Translations under genes and position numbers: made by a program
DNA from: Geodermatophilus sabuli
GTDB taxonomy: Bacteria > Actinomycetota > Actinomycetes > Mycobacteriales > Geodermatophilaceae
Reading direction: 5' to 3'
DNA: 64,000 bases
Assembly: GCF_900215145.1 (NCBI RefSeq)
Contig: NZ_OBDO01000014.1
Span: 1-64,000, forward strand
Shown: piece by piece, positions 28,560 through 36,627 of the stretch
Position numbering within the stretch: the stretch's first letter is position 1
Layout: each line of letters starts with the position of its first letter
Notes under the pieces: generated by a model
Told to the model about the DNA's origin: nothing
Seen by the model: the letters and a program-made list of their open reading frames with translations, nothing else
Database searches by the model: none

Positions 28560-29813
28560 GTGTCGGAACAGGTCACGACCCCTGCGCAGGTCGTCGAGGA
28601 GCCGTTGGCCGGCGAGGTCGCCGTCGACCCCGCCACCGGCCGCCCGGCCGGGCGGCCGCAGGCTCTCGTCCTGCTGCTCTCCAGCTGCCTGGCGGTGCTC
28701 GGATCGGTGCTCCTCGCGCCGGTCCTCCCTCGCATCCAGGACGCCTTCGCCGGCACGCCCGGCGTGGAGGCGCTGACGCCGATCGTGCTGACCGCCCCGG
28801 CCCTGGTCATCGGTCTGACCGCGATGGTGGCCGGCCGGATCGTCGACCGGGTCGGCCGCAAGCGGCTGCTGGTCAGCGCGCTGGTGGTCTACGCGTTCGC
28901 CGGCACCGCGCCGCTGTGGCTGGACAGCCTGCAGCTGATCGTCGCCAGCCGGGTCCTCGTCGGGCTGACCGAGGCGGCGATCATGACCTGCTGCACCACG
29001 CTGCTGGCCGACTACTTCCACGGCTCACAGCGGGAGCGGTACTTCGGTCTGCAGGTCGTCTTCACGACGGTCGCGGCGACCGTCTTCTTCGGCCTGGGCG
29101 GCGCGCTGGGGGCGCAGGACTGGCGGACGCCGTTCTGGCTGTACGCGGTCAGCCTGCCGCTGGCCGCGCTCGCCGTGAAGTACGTGTGGCAGCCGGCTCC
29201 GCAGGCCGCCGCGCGAACGGCGAAGCTGGCGCCGCTGCCCTGGCGACCGCTGCTGGCGCCCGTGGGCGTGAGCCTCCTCGGCGGGCTGGTGTTCTACGTG
29301 CTCATCGTCGAGCTGTCCTTCGTGCTCGACGGCATCGGGGTCGAGTCCACCGGGACCATCGGCGCGGTCAGCGCGATCGGCTCCCTCGGCACGGCGGCCG
29401 GCGGGTTCCTGTTCGCCCGGATCGCCCGCCTCGGCCCGGCGGTCACCGTGCCGGCGGCCTTCGCGCTGTCGGGGGTGGGCCTGATCGGGCTGGGCCTCGC
29501 CGGCTCGCTGCCGATGGTGGTGGTGTGCGCCGTGGTCACCGGCTTCGGCAACGGGCTGCTCCTGCCCGCGATGCTCAGCTGGGCACTCGGGTCGCTGAGC
29601 TTCGAGCAGCGCGGCCGCGGCACGGGCTTCTGGACGTCGGCCATGTTCATCGGCCAGTTCATCTGCCCGCTGCTGGTCCTGGGTCTCAGCGACGCGATCA
29701 GCGGCCTGGACTCGGCGCTGATGGTCCTGGGCGCGGTGGCGGTCGTGGCCGCTCTGGGCGTCCGGCTGGCGCGGCCGGTCGGCACCTCGGAGCCGGTGAC
29801 CGCCGCGCACTGA
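28560..29813 (+). CDS. MFS transporter for the aromatic substrate
   Basis: A 417-residue major-facilitator protein with about 12 membrane helices. The loop 2-3 signature is GRIVDRVGRKRLLVS near residue 100. It is not of the AAHS type by obvious motif and the transport direction is unknown, but control by the same LysR box as the catabolic operon makes uptake of the pathway substrate likely. The GTG at 28560 has GAGGAG five bases upstream; an earlier GTG at 28554 falls inside that site. Confidence 0.85.
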   Translation: MSEQVTTPAQVVEEPLAGEVAVDPATGRPAGRPQALVLLLSSCLAVLGSVLLAPVLPRIQDAFAGTPGVEALTPIVLTAPALVIGLTAMVAGRIVDRVGRKRLLVSALVVYAFAGTAPLWLDSLQLIVASRVLVGLTEAAIMTCCTTLLADYFHGSQRERYFGLQVVFTTVAATVFFGLGGALGAQDWRTPFWLYAVSLPLAALAVKYVWQPAPQAAARTAKLAPLPWRPLLAPVGVSLLGGLVFYVLIVELSFVLDGIGVESTGTIGAVSAIGSLGTAAGGFLFARIARLGPAVTVPAAFALSGVGLIGLGLAGSLPMVVVCAVVTGFGNGLLLPAMLSWALGSLSFEQRGRGTGFWTSAMFIGQFICPLLVLGLSDAISGLDSALMVLGAVAVVAALGVRLARPVGTSEPVTAAH

Positions 29814-29963
29814 CCCGTCGCCCCCGCGTCGCATCCGGCCGACTGTCCCCCGTGGACGGCCGGCCGGATGCGCGTCGGTCGGGGCGCGACGGCAACCGGC
29901 GGGCTTCACGCGGCGGACACCTGCGCCTCGTGTCGGCGTCACGGGCTCGCCGCTCCACCCCGA

Positions 29964-29969
29964 CAGCGT
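29964..29969 (+). promoter_or_regulatory. possible -10 CAGCGT of glycerophosphodiesterase
   Basis: CAGCGT ends six bases before the ATG, and no ribosome-binding site is visible, suggesting a leaderless transcript. Weak on its own. Confidence 0.3.
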
Positions 29970-29975
29970 GCGGGC

Positions 29976-30740
29976 ATGCGCGTCATCGGCCATCGCGGCA
30001 CGCCCACCTGCTCCCGTTCCCCCGAGAACACCCTCGCCGCCGTCCGCACCGCCCTGGAGGCCGGTGCCGACGGGGTCGAGGTCGACGTCCGGAGCACCTC
30101 GGACGGCGTCCTCGTCCTCTCCCACGACCGGGACCTCGGGCGGGTGCTCGGCACCGGCGCCGGCACCGGCCCCGTGGTCGCGCACACCTCGTCGGCCCAG
30201 CTCCTGGACCTCGAGCTGCCCGGCGGCACCGTCGTCCCGACCCTCGGCGCGGTGCTCGACCTGGCCGCGGTGTCCGGTGCGCACGTCCTCACCGAGGTGA
30301 AGCCCGAGGCCGGTGGGCCGGAGGCCTGGCGGACGGCGAGCCTGCTCGCCGCCCTGCTGATCGACCGCCGGCGCCGGCTGCCCCGCGCCGACCGCGTCAC
30401 GACGACGTCGTTCGACCTGGCCACGGCCGCGTCGCTGTCCGGGTGCGGCACCGTCTCGAGCGCGCTCATCGTCGCGCCGGCACTCGACCCCGATCGGGCC
30501 GCCCGTCAGGCCCGCGAGCGCGGCCTGACCGACGTCCACCTGGCACCCGCCCACGTCCGCCACGACCGCGGGGTCGTGGCCCGCATCCGCGCGCTCGGCC
30601 TCCTGGTCGGCGTCGGCGTGATCGACGACCCGGCCGAGGCGGACGAGCTGGCCGGTCTCGGTGTCCACCTGGTGTGCACCGACGACCCGGCCGGGCTCGC
30701 CCGCCACCGGGCGCCCGCCGTCCCGGCGGCGGCGGGGTGA
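29976..30740 (+). CDS. glycerophosphodiester phosphodiesterase
   Basis: Hydrolyses deacylated phospholipids to glycerol-3-phosphate and an alcohol. The 254-residue TIM-barrel begins MRVIGHRG and has SPENTLAA, GADGVEVDVRSTSDGVLVL and SHDRDL, the catalytic His pair and metal-binding Glu/Asp of the GDPD family; EVKPE near residue 110 is the next metal ligand. No signal peptide, so cytoplasmic. It is convergent with the BVMO gene, whose stop lies eight bases away. Confidence 0.92.
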   Translation: MRVIGHRGTPTCSRSPENTLAAVRTALEAGADGVEVDVRSTSDGVLVLSHDRDLGRVLGTGAGTGPVVAHTSSAQLLDLELPGGTVVPTLGAVLDLAAVSGAHVLTEVKPEAGGPEAWRTASLLAALLIDRRRRLPRADRVTTTSFDLATAASLSGCGTVSSALIVAPALDPDRAARQARERGLTDVHLAPAHVRHDRGVVARIRALGLLVGVGVIDDPAEADELAGLGVHLVCTDDPAGLARHRAPAVPAAAG

Positions 30741-30747
30741 CCGTTCC

Positions 30748-32247
30748 TCAGCCGCCGGCGGGCACCAGCTCGTAGGCGTCGAGGTCCAGCTCGGCGGTGC
30801 GCTTGCGGTAGTCCTCGACGCTGCCCGACCAGTTGTTCGTGATGCGTCCGTCGGGCGTCTTGTACCAGCTGTTGCAGGCCCCGGCGAAGGACGTGCCGCG
30901 CAGCTCGTCCTGCAGCTCGGCGTTGAAGTGCTCGAGGACCTCCGGCCGCAGGTCGAGCGCGGCGCGCTCGGCCTTGCTGGCCTCCAGCGCCTTCACGACG
31001 TAGTCGAACTGGCACTCGAGCATCGCGATGATCGAGTTGTGGCCGAGGTTGGTGTTGGGCCCGTAGAGGATGAACATGTTCGGGAAGCCCGACACCGTCA
31101 TCCCGAGGTAGGCCTCCGGGCCCTCGCGCCAGGCGTCGCGCAGCGAGACGCCGTCGCCGCGACGCGGCGGCCAGCTCTTCGGGGATCGGCCGACGATGTC
31201 GACGTGGCCGAGGAAGGAGAGCGTCTCGAAGCCGGTGGCGTAGACGATGACGTCCATCTCGTGCAGCCGGCCGTCGTCGGTGCGGACGCCCTGCGGCTCG
31301 ATCCGCTCGATCCGCTCGGTCACGAGGTCGACGTTGTCGCGCATGAGCGCCGGGTAGAACGTGTCGGCGATCAGCAGGCGCTTGCAGCCGATCGGGTACT
31401 TCGGCCACAGCTTCTCGCGCAGCTCGGGGTCGGGCACCTGCGACTCCAGGTGCTCCCGGGCGATCCGGGTGAACTCCTGGGCGACCGGGTTGTCCTGCAG
31501 CTTCATCGCCCCGATCCAGCCCTCGTGCTCCCAGTAGAAGCCGTCACGGCTCTCCCGCAGCGTGGCCGGGTCGTCGAGGAACATCCGCCGTTCCTCCTCG
31601 GTGTACGGCCGGTCCAGGCGGGGGACGCAGTAGTTCGGCGTCCGCTGGAACACCGTCAGGTGCCCGGCCACCTCGGCGACCTCGGGGATGAACTGGACGG
31701 CGCTGGCGCCGTTGCCGATGCTCGCGACCCGCTTGCCCCGCAGGTCGACGTCGTGCCGCCACCGCGCGGAGTGCCAGGAGTCGCCGTCGAAGTGCTCGCG
31801 GCCCTCGATGCCCTTGAAGCTCGGCCGGTTCAGCTGTCCCCACGCCGCCACGAACGCCCGCGCCCGGATCTGCTCACCGGACAGGGTGGTGATGACCCAC
31901 AGCGCGGCGTCCTCGCTCCACACCGCCTCGGTGATCTCGGCGTTCAGGCGGATGTGGTGGTTGAGGCCCTGCCGCGCGACGAGCCGTTCGATGTTGGCCT
32001 GGATCTCCGGCTGCATCGCGAAGACGCGGCTCCAGTCCGGCTGCTCGTCGAAGGAGAACCAGTACAGGTGCGACTGGACGTCGCAGCTGGCGCCCGGGTA
32101 GCTGTTGTCGCGCCAGGTCCCCCCGACGCGGTCCTCCTTCTCCAGGATGACGAAGGACTCCTCGCCGGCCATCTTCAGCCTCATGCCCATCCCGAGCCCG
32201 GCCAGGCCGGCTCCCAGGATGGCGACCTCGTACACCTCGGTGTCCAT
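30748..32247 (-). CDS. Baeyer-Villiger-type flavin monooxygenase
   Basis: A class-B flavoprotein monooxygenase of 499 residues using FAD and NADPH to insert oxygen next to a ketone or oxidise a heteroatom. The first Rossmann motif is AILGAGLAGLGMGM, the fingerprint FxGxxxHxxxW is FDGDSWHSARW near residue 153, and the NADPH-binding motif is ASIGNGASAVQFIP. The ATG at 32247 gives the natural family N-terminus. With the hydrolase gene upstream it could form a ketone-to-ester-to-acid pair. Confidence 0.9.
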   Translation of the reverse strand: MDTEVYEVAILGAGLAGLGMGMRLKMAGEESFVILEKEDRVGGTWRDNSYPGASCDVQSHLYWFSFDEQPDWSRVFAMQPEIQANIERLVARQGLNHHIRLNAEITEAVWSEDAALWVITTLSGEQIRARAFVAAWGQLNRPSFKGIEGREHFDGDSWHSARWRHDVDLRGKRVASIGNGASAVQFIPEVAEVAGHLTVFQRTPNYCVPRLDRPYTEEERRMFLDDPATLRESRDGFYWEHEGWIGAMKLQDNPVAQEFTRIAREHLESQVPDPELREKLWPKYPIGCKRLLIADTFYPALMRDNVDLVTERIERIEPQGVRTDDGRLHEMDVIVYATGFETLSFLGHVDIVGRSPKSWPPRRGDGVSLRDAWREGPEAYLGMTVSGFPNMFILYGPNTNLGHNSIIAMLECQFDYVVKALEASKAERAALDLRPEVLEHFNAELQDELRGTSFAGACNSWYKTPDGRITNNWSGSVEDYRKRTAELDLDAYELVPAGG

Positions 32248-32273
32248 GGATCCCCCTCGTCGTCGGTGCGCGT

Positions 32274-33089
32274 TCAGCGCCGGATCGGGTGCTCGGTCAG
32301 GAAGTCGGTGACGATGCGCAGCAGGTCCTCGGGGCGCTCGATGTGCATGCCGTGGCTGGAGCCCGGGCCGGTGACCAGCTCGTAGCGGGCCCCGGGGATC
32401 CGGTCGGCCACCGCCTTGGCCTGCCACTGCGGGGTCAGCAGGTCCTGCTCGCCGACGACGACCAGCGTCGGGGCGGTGATGTCACCCAGCCGGTCCAGCG
32501 TGTCGTGCGCCAGGTCGGCGTCCCACTGCTCGGTGGTCACGGCCATCTGCGCGTCGTCCTGCGGGAAGGCGGGCAGCATCGGCTCCAGGAGCTGCAGGAA
32601 GTCCGGCCGGTCCAGGATCTGCGGGGAGAAGGCGAGGCCGGCGGCCCCCAGCGCGGCCTCCATGTCCCGCTTCTCGTAGGGGTGGCGCAGCGCGGTGAAC
32701 ACCGACCGCTGGAACCCGTCGCAGCGTCCCCACGTCGCGTACAGGACCGCCGTCGCCACCTGCTGCGGGGTGGCCAGCGCCATCTCCTGGGCCACCGCGG
32801 AGCCGAGTGACCACCCGAGCACGTGGGCCCTCGGCACCTCGAGCGCCTCCAGGAGGGCGGAGGCGTCGTCGGCCATGGACGCCGCGGTGATCGCACCCTC
32901 GCCGCGGTCGCTACCGCCGAGGCCGCGGTTGTCGAAGGCGATCACCCGGAACCGCTCGGCCAGGCGGGGGACGACCTCGCCCCACAGCCCGATCGACCCG
33001 GAGGTCCCCATCACCAGCAGGACCGGGTCGCCGTCCCCGGTGGTCTCGTAGTTCAGGCGGACGCCGGTCCGGACTGCCTGCTGCGGCAT
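32274..33089 (-). CDS. alpha/beta hydrolase paired with the BVMO
   Basis: A 271-residue alpha/beta hydrolase. The nucleophile elbow is VLGWSLGSAVAQEMA (GWSLG, Ser near residue 98), the acid follows in VVVGEQDLLTP, and the triad His is in GSSHGMHIERPED. Located 26 bases upstream of the monooxygenase in the same direction, it may hydrolyse esters or lactones made by that enzyme. The ATG start is preceded by GAGGAGTGAC. A GTGA-N6-TCAC palindrome lies about 40 bases upstream. Confidence 0.87.
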   Translation of the reverse strand: MPQQAVRTGVRLNYETTGDGDPVLLVMGTSGSIGLWGEVVPRLAERFRVIAFDNRGLGGSDRGEGAITAASMADDASALLEALEVPRAHVLGWSLGSAVAQEMALATPQQVATAVLYATWGRCDGFQRSVFTALRHPYEKRDMEAALGAAGLAFSPQILDRPDFLQLLEPMLPAFPQDDAQMAVTTEQWDADLAHDTLDRLGDITAPTLVVVGEQDLLTPQWQAKAVADRIPGARYELVTGPGSSHGMHIERPEDLLRIVTDFLTEHPIRR

Positions 33090-33129
33090 GTCACTCCTCG
33101 GTCGGGCTCCACGGCTACGGCGCCAGCAC

Positions 33130-33143
33130 GTGACGCCGGTCAC
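33130..33143. promoter_or_regulatory. CRP/FNR-like palindrome upstream of hydrolase-BVMO
   Basis: GTGACGCCGGTCAC, followed by AGG exactly as at 42.4 kb, sits 41 bases upstream of the minus-strand hydrolase start. Confidence 0.4.
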
Positions 33144-33178
33144 AGGAACCCGAGCATGGCATGCGGGAGCGGAACGGG

Positions 33179-33214
33179 CACAGCCCGCCCCGACGTCGTC
33201 CCGGGCGGGCTGTG
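33179..33214. terminator. 12-bp hairpin, possible orphan terminator
   Basis: Perfect arms 33179-33190 and 33203-33214 (CACAGCCCGCCC type) around a 12-base loop. It is not directly behind any intact gene; it lies just before the broken hydrolase, so it may remain from rearrangement. Confidence 0.45.
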
Positions 33215-33231
33215 GTCGGTCCTGCGGGTCA

Positions 33232-33531
33232 GGCGGTCGTCGGTCACTCCCTCGGCGGCTACACCGCCCTCGCCGTCGCCTGCGGACGGACGCCCGACGG
33301 CGTTCCCGCACGAGACGCCCGACGGCCGTCCGGCGCCGGTACCGGTGGACGCCGACGAGCGGGTGCGGGCCCTGGTCCTGCTCGCCCCGGCCACCCCGTG
33401 GTTCCGCACCCCGGGGGCGCTGGCCGGTGTCCGCGTGCCGATCCGCATGCTCACCGGGTCTCGACCGGCGCGCCCACCACCCGCGGCTGCCCACCGACGT
33501 CGAGGGCTTCCTCGCCCGGCACCTCACCTGA
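33232..33531 (+). pseudogene. frameshifted alpha/beta hydrolase relic
   Basis: Hydrolase-like peptide runs on in three different frames: VVGHSLGGYTALAVACGR (nucleophile elbow) from about 33232, then DERVRALVLLAPATPWFRTP and VRVPIRMLTG (the strand after the cap) at about 33353-33460, then HHPRLPTDVEGFLARHLT and a stop at about 33475-33531. The order is right for one dienelactone-hydrolase-like protein, but the N-terminal third is missing and at least two frameshifts break it. Confidence 0.65.
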
Positions 33532-33535
33532 GCGG

Positions 33536-34099
33536 CTACAGCCAGCCCAGCACCGAGGCGCCGATGCCCACGTGCAGCACCGAGCCGGGGACCACGCCGA
33601 CCGCCGTCCCCAGGGCGTGCGGCAGCCAGCGCACGCTGGACAGCCCCGCCGCGTAGCTGACCACCCAGAACGGCACTGGGCTGACCCGGGCCGTGAGCAC
33701 CGCGAGGAAGCCCCGGTCCCGCAGCAGCCGGTCCGCCCGCGCCAGCCACCTCCCGGTCAGCCGGGCCACGGCGTCGCGGCCGAGTCGCCGGCTCAGCGCG
33801 AAACCGGCCAGCCCGCCGAGCAGCCCGGCCGCCACAGCCACGGCGAGCCCGGCCGGGAAGCCGGCCGCCGCCCCGAGCAGCACCGACAGCGCCGTGCGCG
33901 GCACCGGGGTGCACAGCGCCAGCGCCACCGCCAGCACGACGGCGCACCAGCCCCCGGGCCCCGCCTCGTGCAGCCAGGCGCGCAGGGCCGGGACGCCGGG
34001 CCGGTCCACCGTCAGCGCCAGGACGACGGCGGCGGTCAGCAGCAGCCCGAGGACGGCGACCCGCAGCCGCCAGGCGGGCGCGGGACCGTCCGCCGGCAC
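33536..34099 (-). CDS. TVP38/TMEM64-family membrane protein
   Basis: A 187-residue membrane protein of the DedA/VTT superfamily, TVP38 branch. Hydrophobic segments alternate with the re-entrant motif AAAGFPAGLAVAVAAGLLGG and the conserved FALSRRLGRDAV and RVSPVPFWVVSYAAGLSSV. Relatives act as lipid scramblases or in membrane homeostasis; the role here is unknown. The GTG start is eight bases after the RNase J stop, so it is probably co-transcribed with it. Confidence 0.85.
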   Translation of the reverse strand: MPADGPAPAWRLRVAVLGLLLTAAVVLALTVDRPGVPALRAWLHEAGPGGWCAVVLAVALALCTPVPRTALSVLLGAAAGFPAGLAVAVAAGLLGGLAGFALSRRLGRDAVARLTGRWLARADRLLRDRGFLAVLTARVSPVPFWVVSYAAGLSSVRWLPHALGTAVGVVPGSVLHVGIGASVLGWL

Positions 34100-34106
34100 G
34101 CCCGGC

Positions 34107-35792
34107 TCAGGCGTCGACGACGATCGGGATGATCATCGGGCTGCGCCGGTAGGTCTTGTTGGCCCACGAGCCGACCGCGCGGGCGATCAGCTGCTCCAGC
34201 TGCAGCGCACCGCCGACGCCCTCCTCGGCCGCCTTCGCCAGCGCCTTCTCGATCACGGGGATCGCCGTCTCGAACGTCGCCTCGTCGTGGACGAAGCCGC
34301 GGGCGAGGAAGTCCGGTTCCTCGGCCAGCGCGCCGGTGTCGGCGTCGACGATGGCCACCACGGTGATGACGCCCTCCTGGGCGAGCGTGCGGCGGTCGCG
34401 CAGGTGGGCCTCGGTGGCCTCGCCGACGGTCGTGCCGTCGACGTAGACGTTGCCTGCGGGCACCTTGCCGGTGATCCGCACCTTGCCGTCGAGCAGGTCG
34501 ACCACCACGCCGTCCTCGGCGATGACCACGCCGCGCGGGTGCACGCCGGTGCGGACCGCGATGTCGGCGTTGGCCTTGAGGTGCCGCCACTCGCCGTGCA
34601 CCGGCATGACGTTGCGCGGCCGGACGACGTTGTAGCAGTAGGCGAGCTCCCCGGCGCTGGCGTGGCCGGAGACGTGCACCTTCGCGTTGCCCTTGTGGAC
34701 GACGTTGGCGCCCCAGCGGGTCAGCTCGTTGATCACCCGGTAGACGGCGTTCTCGTTGCCCGGGATGAGCGAGCTGGCCAGCAACACGGTGTCGCCGTCG
34801 GTGATCCGGATGACGTGGTCGCGGTTGGCCATGCGCGACAGCGCGGCCATCGGCTCGCCCTGGGAGCCGGTGCAGATCAGGCACACCCGGTCGGCGGGGA
34901 GCTTCTCCAGCTCCTTCATGTCCACGAGCAGGCCCGGCGGCACGGTGAGGTAGCCCAGCTCGCGGGCGATGGTCATGTTGCGCACCATCGAGCGGCCGAC
35001 GAACGCGGCCTTGCGCCCGTGTGCCGCGGCGACGTCGAGGATCTGCTGGATGCGGTGCACGTGGCTGGCGAAGCTGGAGACGATGACCCGCTTCGGCGCG
35101 GTGCGGAACACCGTCTCGATCGCCGGCACCAGCTCCCCCTCGGAGGTGGTGAACCCGGGCACCTCGGCGTTGGTGGAGTCGGTGAGGAAGAGGTCGACGC
35201 CCTCCTCGCCGAGCCGGGCGAACGCACGCAGGTCGGTGATCCGCCGGTCGAGCGGGAACTGGTCCATCTTGAAGTCGCCGGTGTGCAGCACCATCCCGGC
35301 GGGGGTGCGGATCGCGACGGCCAGCGCGTCCGGGATGGAGTGGTTGACGGCGACGAACTCGCAGTCGAAGGGGCCGAACCCCATCTCGTCGCCCTCGCTC
35401 ACCTGGCGGGTCACCGGCCGGATCCGGTGCTCCTTGAGCTTGGCCTCGATGAACGCCAGCGTGAGCTTGGAGCCGATCAGCGGGATGTCGGGCCGCTCCC
35501 GCAGCAGATAGGGGACGCCGCCGATGTGGTCCTCGTGCCCGTGGGTGAGCACGATCGCCTCGACGTCGTCGAGCCGGTCCCGGATCGAGGTGAAGTCCGG
35601 GAGGATCACGTCGACCCCCGGCTGGTGCTCCTCGGGGAACAGGACCCCGCAGTCGACGACGAGCAGCTTCCCGGCGAACTCGAAGACCGTCATGTTGCGG
35701 CCGATCTCCCCGAGGCCACCGAGGGCGACCACCCGCAGGCCGCCGGCGGGGAGCGGCGGGGGTGTGCGGAGCTCGGGGTGCGCGTGACTCAT
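34107..35792 (-). CDS. rnj: ribonuclease J
   Basis: A 561-residue beta-CASP metallo-beta-lactamase nuclease with 5'-exo and endonuclease activity in mRNA decay and rRNA processing. The metal site HGHEDHIGG is near residue 85, followed by HTGDFKMD, the beta-CASP motifs DSTNAE, SSFASHVHRIQQ and PVHGEWRH, and a C-terminal dimerisation domain. The usual neighbour dapA is absent. The ATG at 35792 lies seven bases after TAGCGT on the minus strand, consistent with a leaderless mRNA. Confidence 0.96.
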   Translation of the reverse strand: MSHAHPELRTPPPLPAGGLRVVALGGLGEIGRNMTVFEFAGKLLVVDCGVLFPEEHQPGVDVILPDFTSIRDRLDDVEAIVLTHGHEDHIGGVPYLLRERPDIPLIGSKLTLAFIEAKLKEHRIRPVTRQVSEGDEMGFGPFDCEFVAVNHSIPDALAVAIRTPAGMVLHTGDFKMDQFPLDRRITDLRAFARLGEEGVDLFLTDSTNAEVPGFTTSEGELVPAIETVFRTAPKRVIVSSFASHVHRIQQILDVAAAHGRKAAFVGRSMVRNMTIARELGYLTVPPGLLVDMKELEKLPADRVCLICTGSQGEPMAALSRMANRDHVIRITDGDTVLLASSLIPGNENAVYRVINELTRWGANVVHKGNAKVHVSGHASAGELAYCYNVVRPRNVMPVHGEWRHLKANADIAVRTGVHPRGVVIAEDGVVVDLLDGKVRITGKVPAGNVYVDGTTVGEATEAHLRDRRTLAQEGVITVVAIVDADTGALAEEPDFLARGFVHDEATFETAIPVIEKALAKAAEEGVGGALQLEQLIARAVGSWANKTYRRSPMIIPIVVDA

Positions 35793-35799
35793 GCCGCTA

Positions 35800-35805
35800 A
35801 CGCTA
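35800..35805 (-). promoter_or_regulatory. -10 element TAGCGT for leaderless rnj mRNA
   Basis: On the minus strand TAGCGT is followed by seven bases and the ATG of RNase J. No ribosome-binding site is present in the seven bases. Confidence 0.5.
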
Positions 35806-35984
35806 CGGCCGGGCCGAGCCTGCGCCGAGCCTGGCTCAGCGCGCGGCGAGTTCCCGGTCCGGGGCGGCCGGCTGCCCCGGCGTCCGCGGGGCGGACGGGG
35901 CGTCGCTCGGTGACCGGGGAGCCCACCGGCCGGCACCAGGGCCGCGACCGTCGCGCGGCGGCTCTCGGGCGGTTGGATGGTGGG

Positions 35985-36521
35985 GTGTGCACGGACTGGC
36001 TGGTCAGGGACGCGACCCCGGACGACGCCGCGGCCTGCGCGGAGGTCTACGCGCCCTACGTCCGCGACACCACGATCTCCTTCGAGACGGAGCCGCCGTC
36101 GGCCGCGGAGATGGCCGGGCGGATCACCGCGGCCCTCGCCACGCACGCCTGGGTGGTGCTCGAGGACGCCGGGCGGGTCGTCGGCTACGCCTACGGTGGG
36201 CCGTTCATGGCCCGGGCCGCCTACCGCTGGTCGGTGTCGGTCAGCGTCTACACCGAGCGGGGACGCCGCCGTCGCGGCGCCGGCCGGGCGCTGTACACCG
36301 CGCTGTTCGACCGGCTGGCCGCCCGCGGCTACCGGATGGCCTTCGCCGGCATCGCGCTGCCCAACGACGCCAGCACCGGGCTGCACCGGGCGCTGGGCTT
36401 CGAGCCGGTCGGCACCTACCGCCGGGTCGGCTGGAAGCACGGCGCCTGGCACGACGTCGCCTGGTGCCAGCGTCCCCTCGCGGACGCGGCGGACGCCGGG
36501 CCGCCCGCACCGCCGTCCTGA
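35985..36521 (+). CDS. GNAT acetyltransferase, phosphinothricin-type
   Basis: A 178-residue GNAT enzyme resembling phosphinothricin/methionine-sulfoximine N-acetyltransferases: LVRDATPDDAAACAEVYAPY, then DTTISFETEPPS, the acetyl-CoA loop RGRRRRGAGRALYTAL, and GFEPVGTYRRVGWKHGAWHD. It acetylates an amine, probably of an amino-acid analogue, using acetyl-CoA. The GTG at 35985 is the first start. The last five codons and the stop lie in the first copy of a 23-bp tandem repeat. Confidence 0.88.
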   Translation: MCTDWLVRDATPDDAAACAEVYAPYVRDTTISFETEPPSAAEMAGRITAALATHAWVVLEDAGRVVGYAYGGPFMARAAYRWSVSVSVYTERGRRRRGAGRALYTALFDRLAARGYRMAFAGIALPNDASTGLHRALGFEPVGTYRRVGWKHGAWHDVAWCQRPLADAADAGPPAPPS

Positions 36522-36616
36522 GGCCACGGATACCGCCGTCCTGAGGCCACGGGCACCGCCGTCCTGAGGCCACGGGCACCGCCGTCCTGAGGCCACGGGC
36601 ACCGCCGTCCTGAGGC
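36509..36616 (+). repeat. 4.7 copies of a 23-bp tandem repeat
   Basis: The unit is ACCGCCGTCCTGAGGCCACG followed by GGC. Full copies start at 36509 (last two bases AT instead of GC), 36532, 36555 and 36578, with a 16-base partial at 36601. The first copy codes the end of the acetyltransferase, and each contains a TGA. The array stops 11 bases before the ATG of the acyl-CoA dehydrogenase. Confidence 0.95.
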
Positions 36617-36627
36617 AGCCTGGGCCC

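Noticed and set aside
36509-36616. CRISPR array
   Set aside because: The 23-bp units are directly adjacent with no spacers and no cas genes are nearby; it is a simple tandem repeat.
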